Source of the DNA: Slackia sp.
GTDB lineage: Bacteria > Actinomycetota > Coriobacteriia > Anaerosomatales > Anaerosomataceae
DNA length: 64,000 nt
Direction: 5' to 3'
Assembly: GCA_020725885.1 (NCBI GenBank)
Contig: DYEA01000008.1
Coordinates: 198,119 to 262,118 of the forward strand
Numbering within the stretch: the stretch's first letter is position 1; every line of letters begins with the position of its first letter. Below are positions 34,790 through 43,269 of this stretch, in pieces. Below the pieces are notes generated by a model that saw only the letters and a list, made by a program, of their open reading frames with translations, did no database searches and was not told where the DNA came from. A program made the position numbers and the translations under genes.

Positions 34790-35245
34790 ATGACGGACGC
34801 AGTGCAGGCAAGCGACAAGGTGACGGCGCGGCTTCAGGACCCGGCGGTCGCGCGCGACGTCAAGACGCTCGGGGACTTCGTGCACATCTACTGCGCGGGG
34901 CATCACCGCGACAGGGCGCGCCATGCCGTGCAGACGCCGGCCGCGGCGCTCGGCGTGTACGGGAGACGGGTGCCGGTGGCGTGCGAGGAGTGCGAGGCGC
35001 ACCTCGCGTACGGCGAGAAACGGCGCGCGCTGTGCCCCAAGGCCCCGAAGCCGTTCTGCGCGCACTGCGACACGCACTGCTACAAGCCGGACGAGCGCGA
35101 GTGGCAGCGGCAGATGATGCGGTACAGCGGGCCGCGCTCCGTGCTGCGCGGCCACGCGCTCGACGCGATCCGGCACGCGCTGGAGGCGCGCAAGCACCGT
35201 GCGGCGCAGCGCCGCGCGGCGGACGAGAGGAAGGACGCGAGATGA
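34790..35245 (+). CDS. ygbA: YgbA-family protein (nitric-oxide-induced, DUF3318-like cysteine-rich)
   Basis: The 151-residue protein contains the family core: IYCAGHH near residue 32, CEECEAHLAYGEKRRALCP, FCAHCDTHCYKP and QMMRYSGPRSVLRGHALDAIRHAL. It matches the 'nitrous/nitric oxide-stimulated promoter' family represented by E. coli YgbA, whose biochemical role is unresolved; the many Cys and His suggest metal binding. ATG at 34790 follows GAAGGAGGCGG. It is the first gene after the palindrome and overlaps the ferredoxin gene by four bases. Confidence 0.88.
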   Translation: MTDAVQASDKVTARLQDPAVARDVKTLGDFVHIYCAGHHRDRARHAVQTPAAALGVYGRRVPVACEECEAHLAYGEKRRALCPKAPKPFCAHCDTHCYKPDEREWQRQMMRYSGPRSVLRGHALDAIRHALEARKHRAAQRRAADERKDAR

Positions 35246-35625
35246 ACACCGTCAGACGGCAGATCGTGCGGATCGACGAGGAGCGCTGCACCGGCTGCGG
35301 GCTGTGCGTGAGCCCGTGCGCCGAAGGCGCCATCGAGATCGTGGACGGCAAGGCGCGCGTCGTGCGCGAAGAGCTCTGCGACGGCGCGGGGTTCTGTCTG
35401 GGCGTGTGCCCCACCGGGGCGCTCTCGATCGAGGTGCGCGAGACGGTCCCGTTCGACCACGAGGCGGCCGAACCGATCGTGGCGGCCAAGCAGGCCGAGT
35501 ACATCCCGCAGACCTGCTTCCGCTGCGGCAGGGACGAAGACGCCGCCCCGCTTCTGCCGGTGCGGCAGCAAGGACGCAGCGAGTGGGTATGCACGAGGTG
35601 CTTGCCCGCGTTGATCCACGGCTAG
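35242..35625 (+). CDS. Ferredoxin with 2[4Fe-4S]-type motifs and a C-terminal CxxC pair
   Basis: The 127-residue protein has CTGCGLCVSPC near residue 16 and CDGAGFCLGVCP near residue 51, the pattern of ferredoxins commonly found next to hcp. The tail adds CFRCG and CTRC, which could bind zinc or another metal. The start overlaps the ygbA stop (ATGA) and hcp begins 11 bases after its end, so it is the likely electron donor to the hybrid cluster protein. Confidence 0.88.
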   Translation: MNTVRRQIVRIDEERCTGCGLCVSPCAEGAIEIVDGKARVVREELCDGAGFCLGVCPTGALSIEVRETVPFDHEAAEPIVAAKQAEYIPQTCFRCGRDEDAAPLLPVRQQGRSEWVCTRCLPALIHG

Positions 35626-35636
35626 AGGAAGGGGCG

Positions 35637-37280
35637 ATGGCCATGTTCTGCAACCAGTGCGAGCAGACGGCGGGCGGGACGGGGTGCACGCGCGTCGGCG
35701 TGTGCGGCAAGTCGCCGGAGGCGGCAGCGCTCCAGGACCTGCTGATCTTCCAGCTCAAAGGGATCTCGTCGATCGCGATGGCCGGGTACGAGGCGGGCGT
35801 CTCAGACCACGACGCGCAGGTCTTCACGACAGAAGCGCTCTTCACGACCGTCACCAACGTCGACTTCGACCCCGAGCACCTCGCCGCGGTGATCCGCGAG
35901 GGGGACGAGGTGAAGCGCGCGCTGCGCGCGAAGGTCGAGGCCGCAGGCGGCACGGTGGACGAGACGAAGCCCGGCGTGGTTTTCACCCCCGCCGAGACGC
36001 TCGACGCGCTCGTCGCGCAGGGCGAGGAAGCCGGGCACTTCCCGGACGCGGAGCGCGACGAGGACGTGCGCGCGCTCCAACAGACCGCCGTCTACGGCCT
36101 GAAGGGCATCGCGGCCTACGCGGACCACGCGCGGATCCTCGGGCAGGAAGACGAGGCCGTCTACCGCTTCATGCACCGGCTGCTCGACGCGATCTCCGAC
36201 CGCTCGCTTTCGCGTGACGACTGGGTGGCGCTCGCGCTCGAGACCGGCGCGGTGAACCTCCGGACGATGGAGCTCTTGGACGCGGCGAACACCGGGGCGT
36301 ACGGCGACCCCGTGCCGACGCGCGTGCCGCTCGGACACCGGCCCGGCAAGGCGATCCTCATCTCCGGTCACGACCTCAAGGACCTCAAGGACCTCCTCGA
36401 GCAGACCGAAGGGCTCGGCATCGACGTCTACACCCACGGCGAGATGCTGCCAGCGCACGGCTATCCCGAGCTCAAGCGCCACCCGCACTTCTACGGCCAC
36501 TACGGCACGGCGTGGCAGAACCAGCGCAAGGAGTTCGACGAGTTCCCCGGCGCGATCCTGATGACCACGAACTGCATCCAGGCGCCGCGGCCGACCTACG
36601 CGGCGAACATCTTCACCACCGGGCGCGTGGCCTACCCCGGCACCGTCCACGTCGCAAACGGCGACTTCGGGCCCGTGATCGAGCGGGCGCTCGCGCTTCC
36701 CGGCTTCACCGACGAGGTCGACGCCGGAAGCGTGATGGTCGGGTTCGCGCACGAGGCGGTGCTCTCGGTAGCGCCGCAGGTCGTGGAGGCCGTGAGAAGC
36801 GGCGCCATCCGGCACTTCTTCCTGGTCGGCGGCTGCGACGGCGCGAAGCCCGGTCGGAGCTACTACACCGAGTTCGTCGAGCGAGCGCCGCGCGACACGG
36901 TCATCCTCACGCTCGCGTGCGGCAAGTTCCGTTTCTTCGACCGCGACCTGGGCGAGATCGGCGGCATCCCGCGGCTGCTCGACGTCGGCCAGTGCAACGA
37001 CGCGTACTCGGCCATACGCATCGCGCTCGCGCTCGCGGACACGTTCGGGGTGGGCGTGAACGAGCTCCCGCTCTCGCTCGTGCTGTCGTGGTACGAGCAG
37101 AAGGCGGTGGCGATCCTGCTCACGCTCCTGCACCTCGGCATCAAGGACATCCGGCTCGGGCCGTCGCTTCCGGCGTTCATCACGCCCGGCGTGCTGCAGA
37201 CCCTCGTCGACGCGTTCGGCATCCGGCCGATCGGCGAGAGCGCCGAGGCCGACCTGCGCGAGATCCTGGGGGCGGCGTGA
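35637..37280 (+). CDS. hcp: Hybrid cluster protein (hydroxylamine / NO reductase)
   Basis: The 547-residue protein has the N-terminal cysteine set of anaerobe-type (class I) Hcp, C-x2-C-x8-C-x5-C (FCNQCEQ ... GCTRVGVC), which binds a cubane cluster. Ligands of the hybrid cluster are in TTNCIQAP, GGCDGAKPGR and the DVGQCNDAYSAI segment. Hcp proteins reduce NO or hydroxylamine and protect against nitrosative stress. ATG at 35637 follows GAGGAAGGGG; a second ATG is six bases later. Its stop overlaps the next gene. Confidence 0.96.
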   Translation: MAMFCNQCEQTAGGTGCTRVGVCGKSPEAAALQDLLIFQLKGISSIAMAGYEAGVSDHDAQVFTTEALFTTVTNVDFDPEHLAAVIREGDEVKRALRAKVEAAGGTVDETKPGVVFTPAETLDALVAQGEEAGHFPDAERDEDVRALQQTAVYGLKGIAAYADHARILGQEDEAVYRFMHRLLDAISDRSLSRDDWVALALETGAVNLRTMELLDAANTGAYGDPVPTRVPLGHRPGKAILISGHDLKDLKDLLEQTEGLGIDVYTHGEMLPAHGYPELKRHPHFYGHYGTAWQNQRKEFDEFPGAILMTTNCIQAPRPTYAANIFTTGRVAYPGTVHVANGDFGPVIERALALPGFTDEVDAGSVMVGFAHEAVLSVAPQVVEAVRSGAIRHFFLVGGCDGAKPGRSYYTEFVERAPRDTVILTLACGKFRFFDRDLGEIGGIPRLLDVGQCNDAYSAIRIALALADTFGVGVNELPLSLVLSWYEQKAVAILLTLLHLGIKDIRLGPSLPAFITPGVLQTLVDAFGIRPIGESAEADLREILGAA

Positions 37281-37624
37281 GCGGGCGCGACGACGTCTCG
37301 ACCGAGGGCGTTCCGGCAGGGGACCTCTCGGCCGACGTCAGGCCGGCCCCGGAACGCCGTCGCCGGCGCTGGCCTCGCGTGCTGGGCGGCGTCGTGCTCG
37401 CACTGGTCGCCCTCGGCGTCGTCCTGTACGCCTTCGGGGGCATGTGGCTGCGGACGCCTGAGATGCGCGCAGCGTACGACGCCATGGTGGAGCGCGGCGA
37501 GCAGCCGCCGCTGCCGGCGCGGCTGGTGGTGCCCGTCCCGGGATGCGTCTGCCACAGCGACGACCCGGTAACACAGGCGCAGCACTCGCGGAGGCGGTTG
37601 CGCGAGTGCTCGGTCTGCCACTGA
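37277..37624 (+). CDS. Small membrane-anchored cytochrome-like protein
   Basis: The 115-residue protein has a basic cytoplasmic start, one transmembrane helix (about 34-54) and a short exported tail. The tail has C90-V-C92-H and ends exactly in C111-S-V-C-H115. The last is a standard CXXCH haem site; the first is shortened by one residue, as in the multihaem cytochrome at 14.2 kb. Histidines nearby could be axial ligands. The GTG overlaps the hcp stop, so it belongs to the hcp operon and may deliver electrons to or from the membrane. I do not recognise a named family. Confidence 0.72.
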   Translation: MSGRDDVSTEGVPAGDLSADVRPAPERRRRRWPRVLGGVVLALVALGVVLYAFGGMWLRTPEMRAAYDAMVERGEQPPLPARLVVPVPGCVCHSDDPVTQAQHSRRRLRECSVCH

Positions 37625-37685
37625 CGCACCGAACCGCGCTTCGAGCACGCGGTATACTGGCAGGCGACCGCCAGGCAGGGCGGCT

Positions 37686-37706
37686 GCGCCGGCCGTCGGC
37701 CGGCGC
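37686..37706. repeat. GC-rich palindrome in the leader of the M28 peptidase gene
   Basis: GCGCCGGCC and GGCCGGCGC pair around a three-base centre. It lies between a TATACT-type -10 near 37650 and the ATG at 37733, so it would fold at the 5' end of the transcript. Confidence 0.45.
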
Positions 37707-37732
37707 GGGTGAGGCGGCGTCAGGGAGGCCCG

Positions 37733-39424
37733 ATGTCGCAGCTTGCTGAGCACGTGCGGGAGTTGGCGGAGGTCATCGGTCCGCGTCCCGCGACGACGGA
37801 CGCCGAGGCGCGAGCGGCAGACTACATCGAGCGCGTGATGCGTGAGCGGGGGCTCGAGGTCGAGCGGCAGGAGTTCGACGCTCCGCGCTCAGACACCCTC
37901 GCGTTCGCGGTAGAGCACGCGCTCGCCATCGCTGCGGCCGTGCTGGCTCGTTGGGTGCCTTGGGTGTCTGTCGTCCTGGGCGTGGCCGTCGCCATCGCCG
38001 TGTGGCTCGACTTCGACCTGCGGAGAGGGCTGGTCCGCTTTTTGCCGAAAGGGCCGAGCCAGAACGTGATCGCGCGTCACGTCCCGAAGGCGCGGCGTGG
38101 CGAGCGTCTGCGGAAGGTCGTGCTCGTCGCGCACTACGACAGCGGCTTTGCGACGCTGGACGCGACTCCTGGCCTCGTGCGTCGTGCCGGGCTGCTCCGG
38201 GCCGCCACGCTGTCGGCCACCGCGCTCGTCCCGGTGTTCGCGCTGCTGGGCGCCCTGCGGGTCGGCGCTGGCACGCCCGTGCCCTGGTACGCCGCGCTTG
38301 CGGCGGCAGCGGTCCTGCTCGTGCCGCTCGCGATACGGCTCCACGCGCTCGTCGCGGCTCCTGTGGACGGCGCGAACGACAACGCCTCCGGCGTCGCCGC
38401 GCTCATCGGCGTCATGGACCGGATCGTGCCTGAGCCCGAGACGAGCACGATGTCTGTGGATACGGCGCCGATGCGACGGACGCCCGAAGCGGCGGAAGAA
38501 GCCGGCGTCGTGATCGACGATGCGCTCCTCGAGTACACGCCCGTCGCGCCCGAGCCCGAGCGTTTCGGCGGATTCGGGGACGTGGAGTGGGACGAGGGCA
38601 GGGCCTTCGTGGAGCCGACGACCGGTCAGGCGATGCTCGACCTCGGGGATGCGTGGGAGGAGCCGGAGAGCGGGGCAGAGGACGCGGCTCACGACGCTGG
38701 GGCCGGTCCGGCGGAGGCAGGACGCCGCCGCGGCCTGTTCGGCCGCAAGCGCGAGGAGGGCGGCCGGGCGCACCGCGTCACGGACTGGCTTGGGCTCTCC
38801 GGCGAGTTCGACCCCCGCAAGGAGGGCAGGAGGATCAAGAGCTGGGACCGGCTCGACCTCGAGGACGAGTACGAGGACGATGGTCTCGGCTTCCGCGGCG
38901 GCACCGCGGGAGGCGACCCGTTCGCCGCGGAGGAGGCCGCGCGCATCCGGCGCAAGGTCACCAGCGGCGTCGATCGCGCGCTCGCAGAGAAGGAGGTCTG
39001 GTTCGTGGCGACCGGCGCGAAGGAGCCGGGGGGCTGGGGGATGCGCGCGCTGCTCGACGCCTACGGACCTGAGTTGCGAGACGCCTTGTTCATCAACGTC
39101 GACAGCGTCGGGGCCGGCTCGCTCGCGTGGCTCGAGCACGAGGGAGACGGACGCGCGTATCGTGGGGACCGCCGTCTCGCGGCGATCTTCAAGCGCGTGG
39201 TCCGCGACCGGGGGCTCGCCGTACGCGCGCGCAGCGAGCGCGCCGGGCTGACCGACGCCACGGTCGCGCTGGCCCGACGCTTCCGGGCGCTCACGGTGAT
39301 GTCGTTCGACATCAACGGGCGCGTCGCCAAACGGCACACGAGGGAGGACACAGCCGACATCGTGAGCGAGGACGCCGTCGCTGCGGCCGTCGACCTCGTC
39401 ACCGAAGTGGTCCGTGAGCTGTAG
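37733..39424 (+). CDS. Membrane M28-family metallopeptidase with a long acidic insertion
   Basis: The 563-residue protein shows a split zinc-aminopeptidase domain. Probable metal ligands are H134 (LVAHYDSG), D212 (DGANDNASG), a Glu near 430 (ATGAKEPGG), D near 457 (INVDSVG) and H near 535 (KRHTRED). Hydrophobic segments occur near 63-90 and 155-205, and an acidic, low-complexity insertion (about 235-400) separates the second and third ligands. The substrate is unknown. ATG at 37733 follows AGGGAGGCC. A GC-rich palindrome (37686-37706) lies in the leader. Confidence 0.82.
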   Translation: MSQLAEHVRELAEVIGPRPATTDAEARAADYIERVMRERGLEVERQEFDAPRSDTLAFAVEHALAIAAAVLARWVPWVSVVLGVAVAIAVWLDFDLRRGLVRFLPKGPSQNVIARHVPKARRGERLRKVVLVAHYDSGFATLDATPGLVRRAGLLRAATLSATALVPVFALLGALRVGAGTPVPWYAALAAAAVLLVPLAIRLHALVAAPVDGANDNASGVAALIGVMDRIVPEPETSTMSVDTAPMRRTPEAAEEAGVVIDDALLEYTPVAPEPERFGGFGDVEWDEGRAFVEPTTGQAMLDLGDAWEEPESGAEDAAHDAGAGPAEAGRRRGLFGRKREEGGRAHRVTDWLGLSGEFDPRKEGRRIKSWDRLDLEDEYEDDGLGFRGGTAGGDPFAAEEAARIRRKVTSGVDRALAEKEVWFVATGAKEPGGWGMRALLDAYGPELRDALFINVDSVGAGSLAWLEHEGDGRAYRGDRRLAAIFKRVVRDRGLAVRARSERAGLTDATVALARRFRALTVMSFDINGRVAKRHTREDTADIVSEDAVAAAVDLVTEVVREL

Positions 39425-39465
39425 GGCGAGCGGGCGCGAGGATCGATGCTGATCGGAGGACACGG

Positions 39466-40710
39466 GTGGGCGTCAGCCGGACGATGAAGCACCTGGCTCG
39501 TGCGACGATGGTCTCGTGGCGCGAGCAGCCCACCCAGTACGACATCGAAGCGATCCGTGCGAACACGGAACGGGTGGGGACGGTCATTCGCGTCCGGTGG
39601 GCGATCGTGGCGGCGCTCTCGATCTTCTCCGTGGTCGCGGCATTCGTGTACGCGCAGGCGGTGGAAGCGGGCCAGTTCCTGCAGAACATGGCGGTGCCCG
39701 CGGTCGCCCTGATGTTCGTGCTTGCGTACAACGCGTTCTATCAAGCCACGTACCGCAGGCTCGGCAACATCGCGTTCCTGAACCACGCGCAGCTCGCGTT
39801 CGACGCGATCGTGGTGACGGTCCTCGTGTACTACAGCGGCGGGGTGTACTCGTGGTTCACGACGATGTACCTGCTGTTCGTCCTCGAGGCGGCGTTCATC
39901 TTGCCGCGGCGCGGCGACGTGTGGTTCGTCGTCGCGGTCGCCGCGACGCTCTACGGCGGCGTGCTGCTCGCGGAATGGGCGGGCTGGCTGCCGCACGTGG
40001 ACATGCCGTTCGTCGAGAACCAGCTGTGGCGGCACGGCACGTACGTGCTCGTGCGCTACCTGTGGGAGATAACGATGCTGTGCGGGGCCGCGACCGTCGG
40101 GATGCTGATGATGCAGCGGATCCGCGAGCGCGAGCAGGAGCTCCGTGAGTGCTCCTTCACGGACGAGCTCACGGGGCTGTACAACCGCCAGTACTTCCAC
40201 CGCGTCCTCGACGCGGAAGTCGAGCGCGCCCGGCGCGGCTCCCGCGAGCTCGCCCTCATCGTCGCGGACGTGGACGGCCTCGCTGGACTGAACGAGCGTT
40301 TCGGCATCGACATCGGCGACGAGGTCCTTGCCCGGGCGGGCGCGGTGTTGCGGGATGCGATCGAACAGACGCGCACGGGCGCTCCGCTCGCGGCGGAGAC
40401 GGCCTGCCGCATCGGCGGCGAGGAGTTCGCGGTGGTGGTGCCGTCGGTCACGGCCGACGATGGCGGGGAGCGGACGCGCGTGGAAGCGCGCGCGATCGCG
40501 ATCGCGGAGGCGTTCCGGGCGCAGATGGAGCGCAGCGTGACCCACGGCGTCACGGCGACGGTGTCGGTCGCCGTGGTCGTGCTCCCTCGCGACGGTTCCA
40601 CGGCACAGGCGCTCATCGACGCAGCAGACGAGCGGCTCGCGGTCGCGCTCAGCCGAGGCGGCAACGCGGTCGTAGCGCCCGGCGACGTGCACGATCGGGG
40701 CGGGGCGTGA
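39466..40710 (+). CDS. Membrane diguanylate cyclase (GGDEF)
   Basis: The 414-residue protein has about six transmembrane helices (45-210) and a C-terminal GGDEF domain that starts FTDELTGLYNRQYFHR. The active-site loop is GGEEF, which is usually functional. No RxxD inhibitory site stands five residues before it. Some substrate positions differ from consensus (DVDGLAGLNERFG), so activity should be regarded as likely, not certain. GTG follows CGGAGGA. It overlaps the next gene by four bases. Confidence 0.9.
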   Translation: MGVSRTMKHLARATMVSWREQPTQYDIEAIRANTERVGTVIRVRWAIVAALSIFSVVAAFVYAQAVEAGQFLQNMAVPAVALMFVLAYNAFYQATYRRLGNIAFLNHAQLAFDAIVVTVLVYYSGGVYSWFTTMYLLFVLEAAFILPRRGDVWFVVAVAATLYGGVLLAEWAGWLPHVDMPFVENQLWRHGTYVLVRYLWEITMLCGAATVGMLMMQRIREREQELRECSFTDELTGLYNRQYFHRVLDAEVERARRGSRELALIVADVDGLAGLNERFGIDIGDEVLARAGAVLRDAIEQTRTGAPLAAETACRIGGEEFAVVVPSVTADDGGERTRVEARAIAIAEAFRAQMERSVTHGVTATVSVAVVVLPRDGSTAQALIDAADERLAVALSRGGNAVVAPGDVHDRGGA

Positions 40711-41393
40711 GCGGCGCGCTGCGGTCGCTTCTCGTGTGCGTCGCCGCGGCTGCGGCGGCGGCTGGCATCGCGCTCGCGATCCTGTTGATGCCGTGGTTCA
40801 CGCGGGCCGGTATCGAGATCGCCGGAGCGCCGGCGCTCTCCGACCTCGGCCGGCGTTCTGCGTACGAAGCGGCGGAGGCCGCGCGGCGGTTCGTCGCCGG
40901 CCGCACGGACGTCTTGCCTGCGACCGTCGCCGGGAGACCAGGCTTCGACGAGGCGGCTGCCTCGCACCTGGCCGACGTGCGGGGCGTGGTCACGGTGGCC
41001 CGGTGGGTCGGCGTCGCCGCCCTGGTAGGGCTCTGGAGCCTGGCGGCCCACGCGGTGGCGCACGGGACGCAGCTGGAGCTCGCGCGCGGGTTGAGATGGG
41101 CCGGCAGGACGCTCTTGGCGACCGCAGCCGCAGCCGCGCTCGCCGGGGCGGCCGACTTCGGGGCAGCGTTCGTCGCGTTCCACGAGCTGCTGTTCCCGAA
41201 AGGGGGTTGGCTCTTCCCTGCTGACGCGCTCTTGATACGGCTGTTCCCGGAGCGGTTCTGGATCCTCGCAGGCGCCTGTTTCGTGGCGCTGCTGGCGGCG
41301 GGCGGCGCGGTCGTGCTGTGGGCAGCCAGGTTCGTGAGGACCCTCTTCGACGACCGCCTGCCGGACGCAGCGCAGCGGCCGGTCGGCGATTGA
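40707..41393 (+). CDS. TIGR01906/DUF1461 family integral membrane protein
   Basis: The 228-residue protein has four or five membrane helices and the family hallmark FHELLFPKGGWLFPADALLIRLFPERFW near residues 165-192. The function of this family is unknown. GTG at 40707 overlaps the stop of the diguanylate cyclase, so they are cotranscribed. Confidence 0.85.
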   Translation: MSGALRSLLVCVAAAAAAAGIALAILLMPWFTRAGIEIAGAPALSDLGRRSAYEAAEAARRFVAGRTDVLPATVAGRPGFDEAAASHLADVRGVVTVARWVGVAALVGLWSLAAHAVAHGTQLELARGLRWAGRTLLATAAAAALAGAADFGAAFVAFHELLFPKGGWLFPADALLIRLFPERFWILAGACFVALLAAGGAVVLWAARFVRTLFDDRLPDAAQRPVGD

Positions 41394-41395
41394 TG

Positions 41396-41423
41396 TTCAC
41401 AAAGCGCAAAGAACATGTACACT
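41396..41423 (+). promoter_or_regulatory. Promoter of the DUF5679 zinc-ribbon gene
   Basis: TTCACA (41396-41401) and TACACT (41418-41423) are spaced by 16 bases, with the gene starting about 85 bases later. Confidence 0.5.
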
Positions 41424-41508
41424 TGGGCTGGGATGTCCGTTCGAGGAGGTCCCGAGCGGCGTGGGGGATCGCATCGGGTGTCTATGGGACGAGGAGGTGA
41501 GCGGTCGA

Positions 41509-41655
41509 GTGGCTGCGAAGGAAGGGTACTGCGTCAAGTGCAAGTCCAAGCGTGAGATCAAGGACGCGCAGGAGATCATCATGAAGAACGGCCGTCCGGC
41601 GACGCAGGGCGTGTGCCCGGTGTGCGGGACGAAGATCTTCAAGATCGGCAAGTAG
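41509..41655 (+). CDS. DUF5679 small zinc-ribbon protein
   Basis: The 48-residue protein reads AAKEGYCVKCKSKREIKDAQEI, then GRPATQGVCPVCGTKIFKIGK. The two CxxC pairs make a zinc ribbon similar to those in topoisomerase tails. Family members are single-domain proteins of unknown role. GTG at 41509 follows GAGGAGGTGA at 41491-41500. A hairpin terminator follows. Confidence 0.85.
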   Translation: MAAKEGYCVKCKSKREIKDAQEIIMKNGRPATQGVCPVCGTKIFKIGK

Positions 41656-41670
41656 CGCGAACGCTCGCTG

Positions 41671-41716
41671 AAGGCTGGCGCCGACCGGAAGGTCGCGCCC
41701 GCCTTTGCATTCCGGC
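41671..41716 (+). terminator. Terminator after the zinc-ribbon gene
   Basis: AAGGC-TGGCGC-CGACC pairs imperfectly with GGTCG-CGCCC-GCCTT around a GGAA loop and is followed by TTTGCATT. Confidence 0.6.
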
Positions 41717-41726
41717 CCGAGGGCTA

Positions 41727-41755
41727 TTGACGCGCTGTGTGCACGGGTCTAGTCT
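41727..41755 (+). promoter_or_regulatory. Promoter of the Trk potassium operon
   Basis: TTGACG (41727-41732) and TAGTCT (41750-41755) are separated by 17 bases; the first TrkA gene starts 43 bases later. Confidence 0.65.
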
Positions 41756-41797
41756 GCGGGAATGTTCGAGGCGGGCGCGGCCAGGAGGTAGCGCGAG

Positions 41798-42439
41798 GTG
41801 AACATCATCGTCGTGGGGTGCGGGCGCGTGGGCTCGCAGCTGGCCACGATGCTGTCCGTGGAGGGCCACAACGTCACGGTCATAGACCGGGACGAGACCG
41901 CGTTCAAGCGGCTCGGCACCACGTTCAACGGCATCACCCTCAAAGGCCTCGGCTTCGACGAAGAGGTGCTCGAGGAGGCCGGCATACGCGAGGCTGACGT
42001 CTTCGCCGCAGTGACCAACCTCGACAACACCAACCTCATGGCGGCCGAAGTGGCGCGCAAGCTCTTCGGCGTCCGCCACGTGGTCGCCCGCCTGTACAAC
42101 CCCGTCCGTGAACGCACCTATCAGCAGCTCGGGCTGGACTACGTGTGCGGGACCACGCTCGTCGCCGAGTCGCTCGTCGAGAAGATCAAGGCCGGGCACG
42201 GGCATCACCTTAACGCCGTCGGCGACATCGAGCTGGTGGAGTTCAAGGCGAGCGGCAAGATGGACGGCAAGCGTGTCCGCGACGTCGAGATCGACCGCGG
42301 CTTCCGGATCGCGGCGCTCTTGCGCGGCGCTGACAGCATCGTGCCCAACGGAGACACCGTCCTGAAAGCCGGAGACGTCGTGGTCGGCGCGGTCCGCGCA
42401 GACCAGTTCCAGCGCGTCGAGCCGTACATGGAGGACTGA
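41798..42439 (+). CDS. trkA: TrkA-family potassium uptake regulator (CeoB-like)
   Basis: The 213-residue protein has a Rossmann RCK_N domain (NIIVVGCGRVGSQLA) that binds NAD(H) or ATP, followed by an RCK_C domain with NGDTVLKAGDVVVGA. Together with TrkH it gates K+ uptake. The half-length form, paired with a second half-length gene, is the Ceo arrangement of actinobacteria. GTG at 41798 follows AGGAGGT. Its stop is one base before the next gene. Confidence 0.93.
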   Translation: MNIIVVGCGRVGSQLATMLSVEGHNVTVIDRDETAFKRLGTTFNGITLKGLGFDEEVLEEAGIREADVFAAVTNLDNTNLMAAEVARKLFGVRHVVARLYNPVRERTYQQLGLDYVCGTTLVAESLVEKIKAGHGHHLNAVGDIELVEFKASGKMDGKRVRDVEIDRGFRIAALLRGADSIVPNGDTVLKAGDVVVGAVRADQFQRVEPYMED

Positions 42440-42440
42440 C

Positions 42441-43106
42441 GTGTACGTGGTGATCAACGGCGGCGGCAAGGTCGCGTCGTACCTCGCGCGGACGCTGCTC
42501 GAGCGCGGGCACGCGGTCGCGTTGATCGAGAAGCGGCGGGAGATCGCCGAGAAGCTCGCCAGCGAGCTGCCGGGCGACCCGCTGATCATCCTCGGCGACG
42601 GCTGCGACTCGGTCTACCAGGAGGACGCCGGGGTCGGGCGCGCCGACGTGTTCGTCGCGGCGACGGGCGACGACGACGACAACCTGGTGTCGTGCCAGCT
42701 CGCCAAGACCGCTTTCGGCGTGCCGCGGACGGTCTCGCGAGTCAACAACCCGAAGAACGAGCGGATCTTCAACGCGCTCGGCATCGAAGGCATCTCGTCG
42801 ACCACGATCATCTCGCGGATGATCGAGGAAGAGGCCACGATCGGCGACATCCGCACCCTCGCCGCGCTGCGCAAGGGCAACATGGCGGTCGTCGAGATCG
42901 AGCTGCCGACCGACCGCTGCGTGGTGTGCGACAAGGCGGTGGCCGAGCTCAAGCTTCCCGTGGACTGCATCCTCGTCGCGCTCATCCGCGGCGAGGAGGT
43001 CATCACGGTCCACGGCGACACCACGCTCCAGCCTGGCGACGTCGTCATCGCGTTCACGCGCGTCGAGCACGAGGCCATCCTCAAGAAGGCGCTGACGGGA
43101 GCGTAA
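42441..43106 (+). CDS. Second TrkA-family regulator (CeoC-like)
   Basis: The 221-residue protein again has RCK_N (MYVVINGGGKVASYLA, a slightly altered GxGxxG) and RCK_C (HGDTTLQPGDVVIAF) domains. It probably forms a complex with the first TrkA protein. The loop FVAATGDDDDNLVSCQ is the acidic NAD-ribose region. A CVVC pair in the linker is unusual and might be redox or metal sensitive. GTG follows the previous stop without a gap. Confidence 0.93.
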   Translation: MYVVINGGGKVASYLARTLLERGHAVALIEKRREIAEKLASELPGDPLIILGDGCDSVYQEDAGVGRADVFVAATGDDDDNLVSCQLAKTAFGVPRTVSRVNNPKNERIFNALGIEGISSTTIISRMIEEEATIGDIRTLAALRKGNMAVVEIELPTDRCVVCDKAVAELKLPVDCILVALIRGEEVITVHGDTTLQPGDVVIAFTRVEHEAILKKALTGA

Positions 43107-43110
43107 GGAC

Positions 43111-43269
43111 GTGGCTGCGAAGCGCAGCGTCGAGATCCCGCGTGGCCTGACGGACCCGAAGCGATGGCCAGGCTACCTGGCTGGGATGGCGACGGAGACG
43201 GCGTACGTGGCCGCGCTCATCGCCGTCGCGTTCGCGATCGCGCTCGTCGCGCGGGTGATCTGGCCGTGA
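43111..43269 (+). CDS. Small single-TM protein between trkA genes and trkH
   Basis: A 52-residue reading frame fills the gap exactly. It starts with GTG at 43111, and its TGA overlaps the ATG of trkH. The N-terminal part is basic (AAKRSVEIPRGLTDPKRW) and is followed by one hydrophobic helix (YVAALIAVAFAIALVARVIW). The tight packing and typical GC codon use make it a credible gene, perhaps a Trk subunit or a KdpF-like peptide. A weak AAGGAC serves as ribosome site. Confidence 0.6.
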   Translation: MAAKRSVEIPRGLTDPKRWPGYLAGMATETAYVAALIAVAFAIALVARVIWP

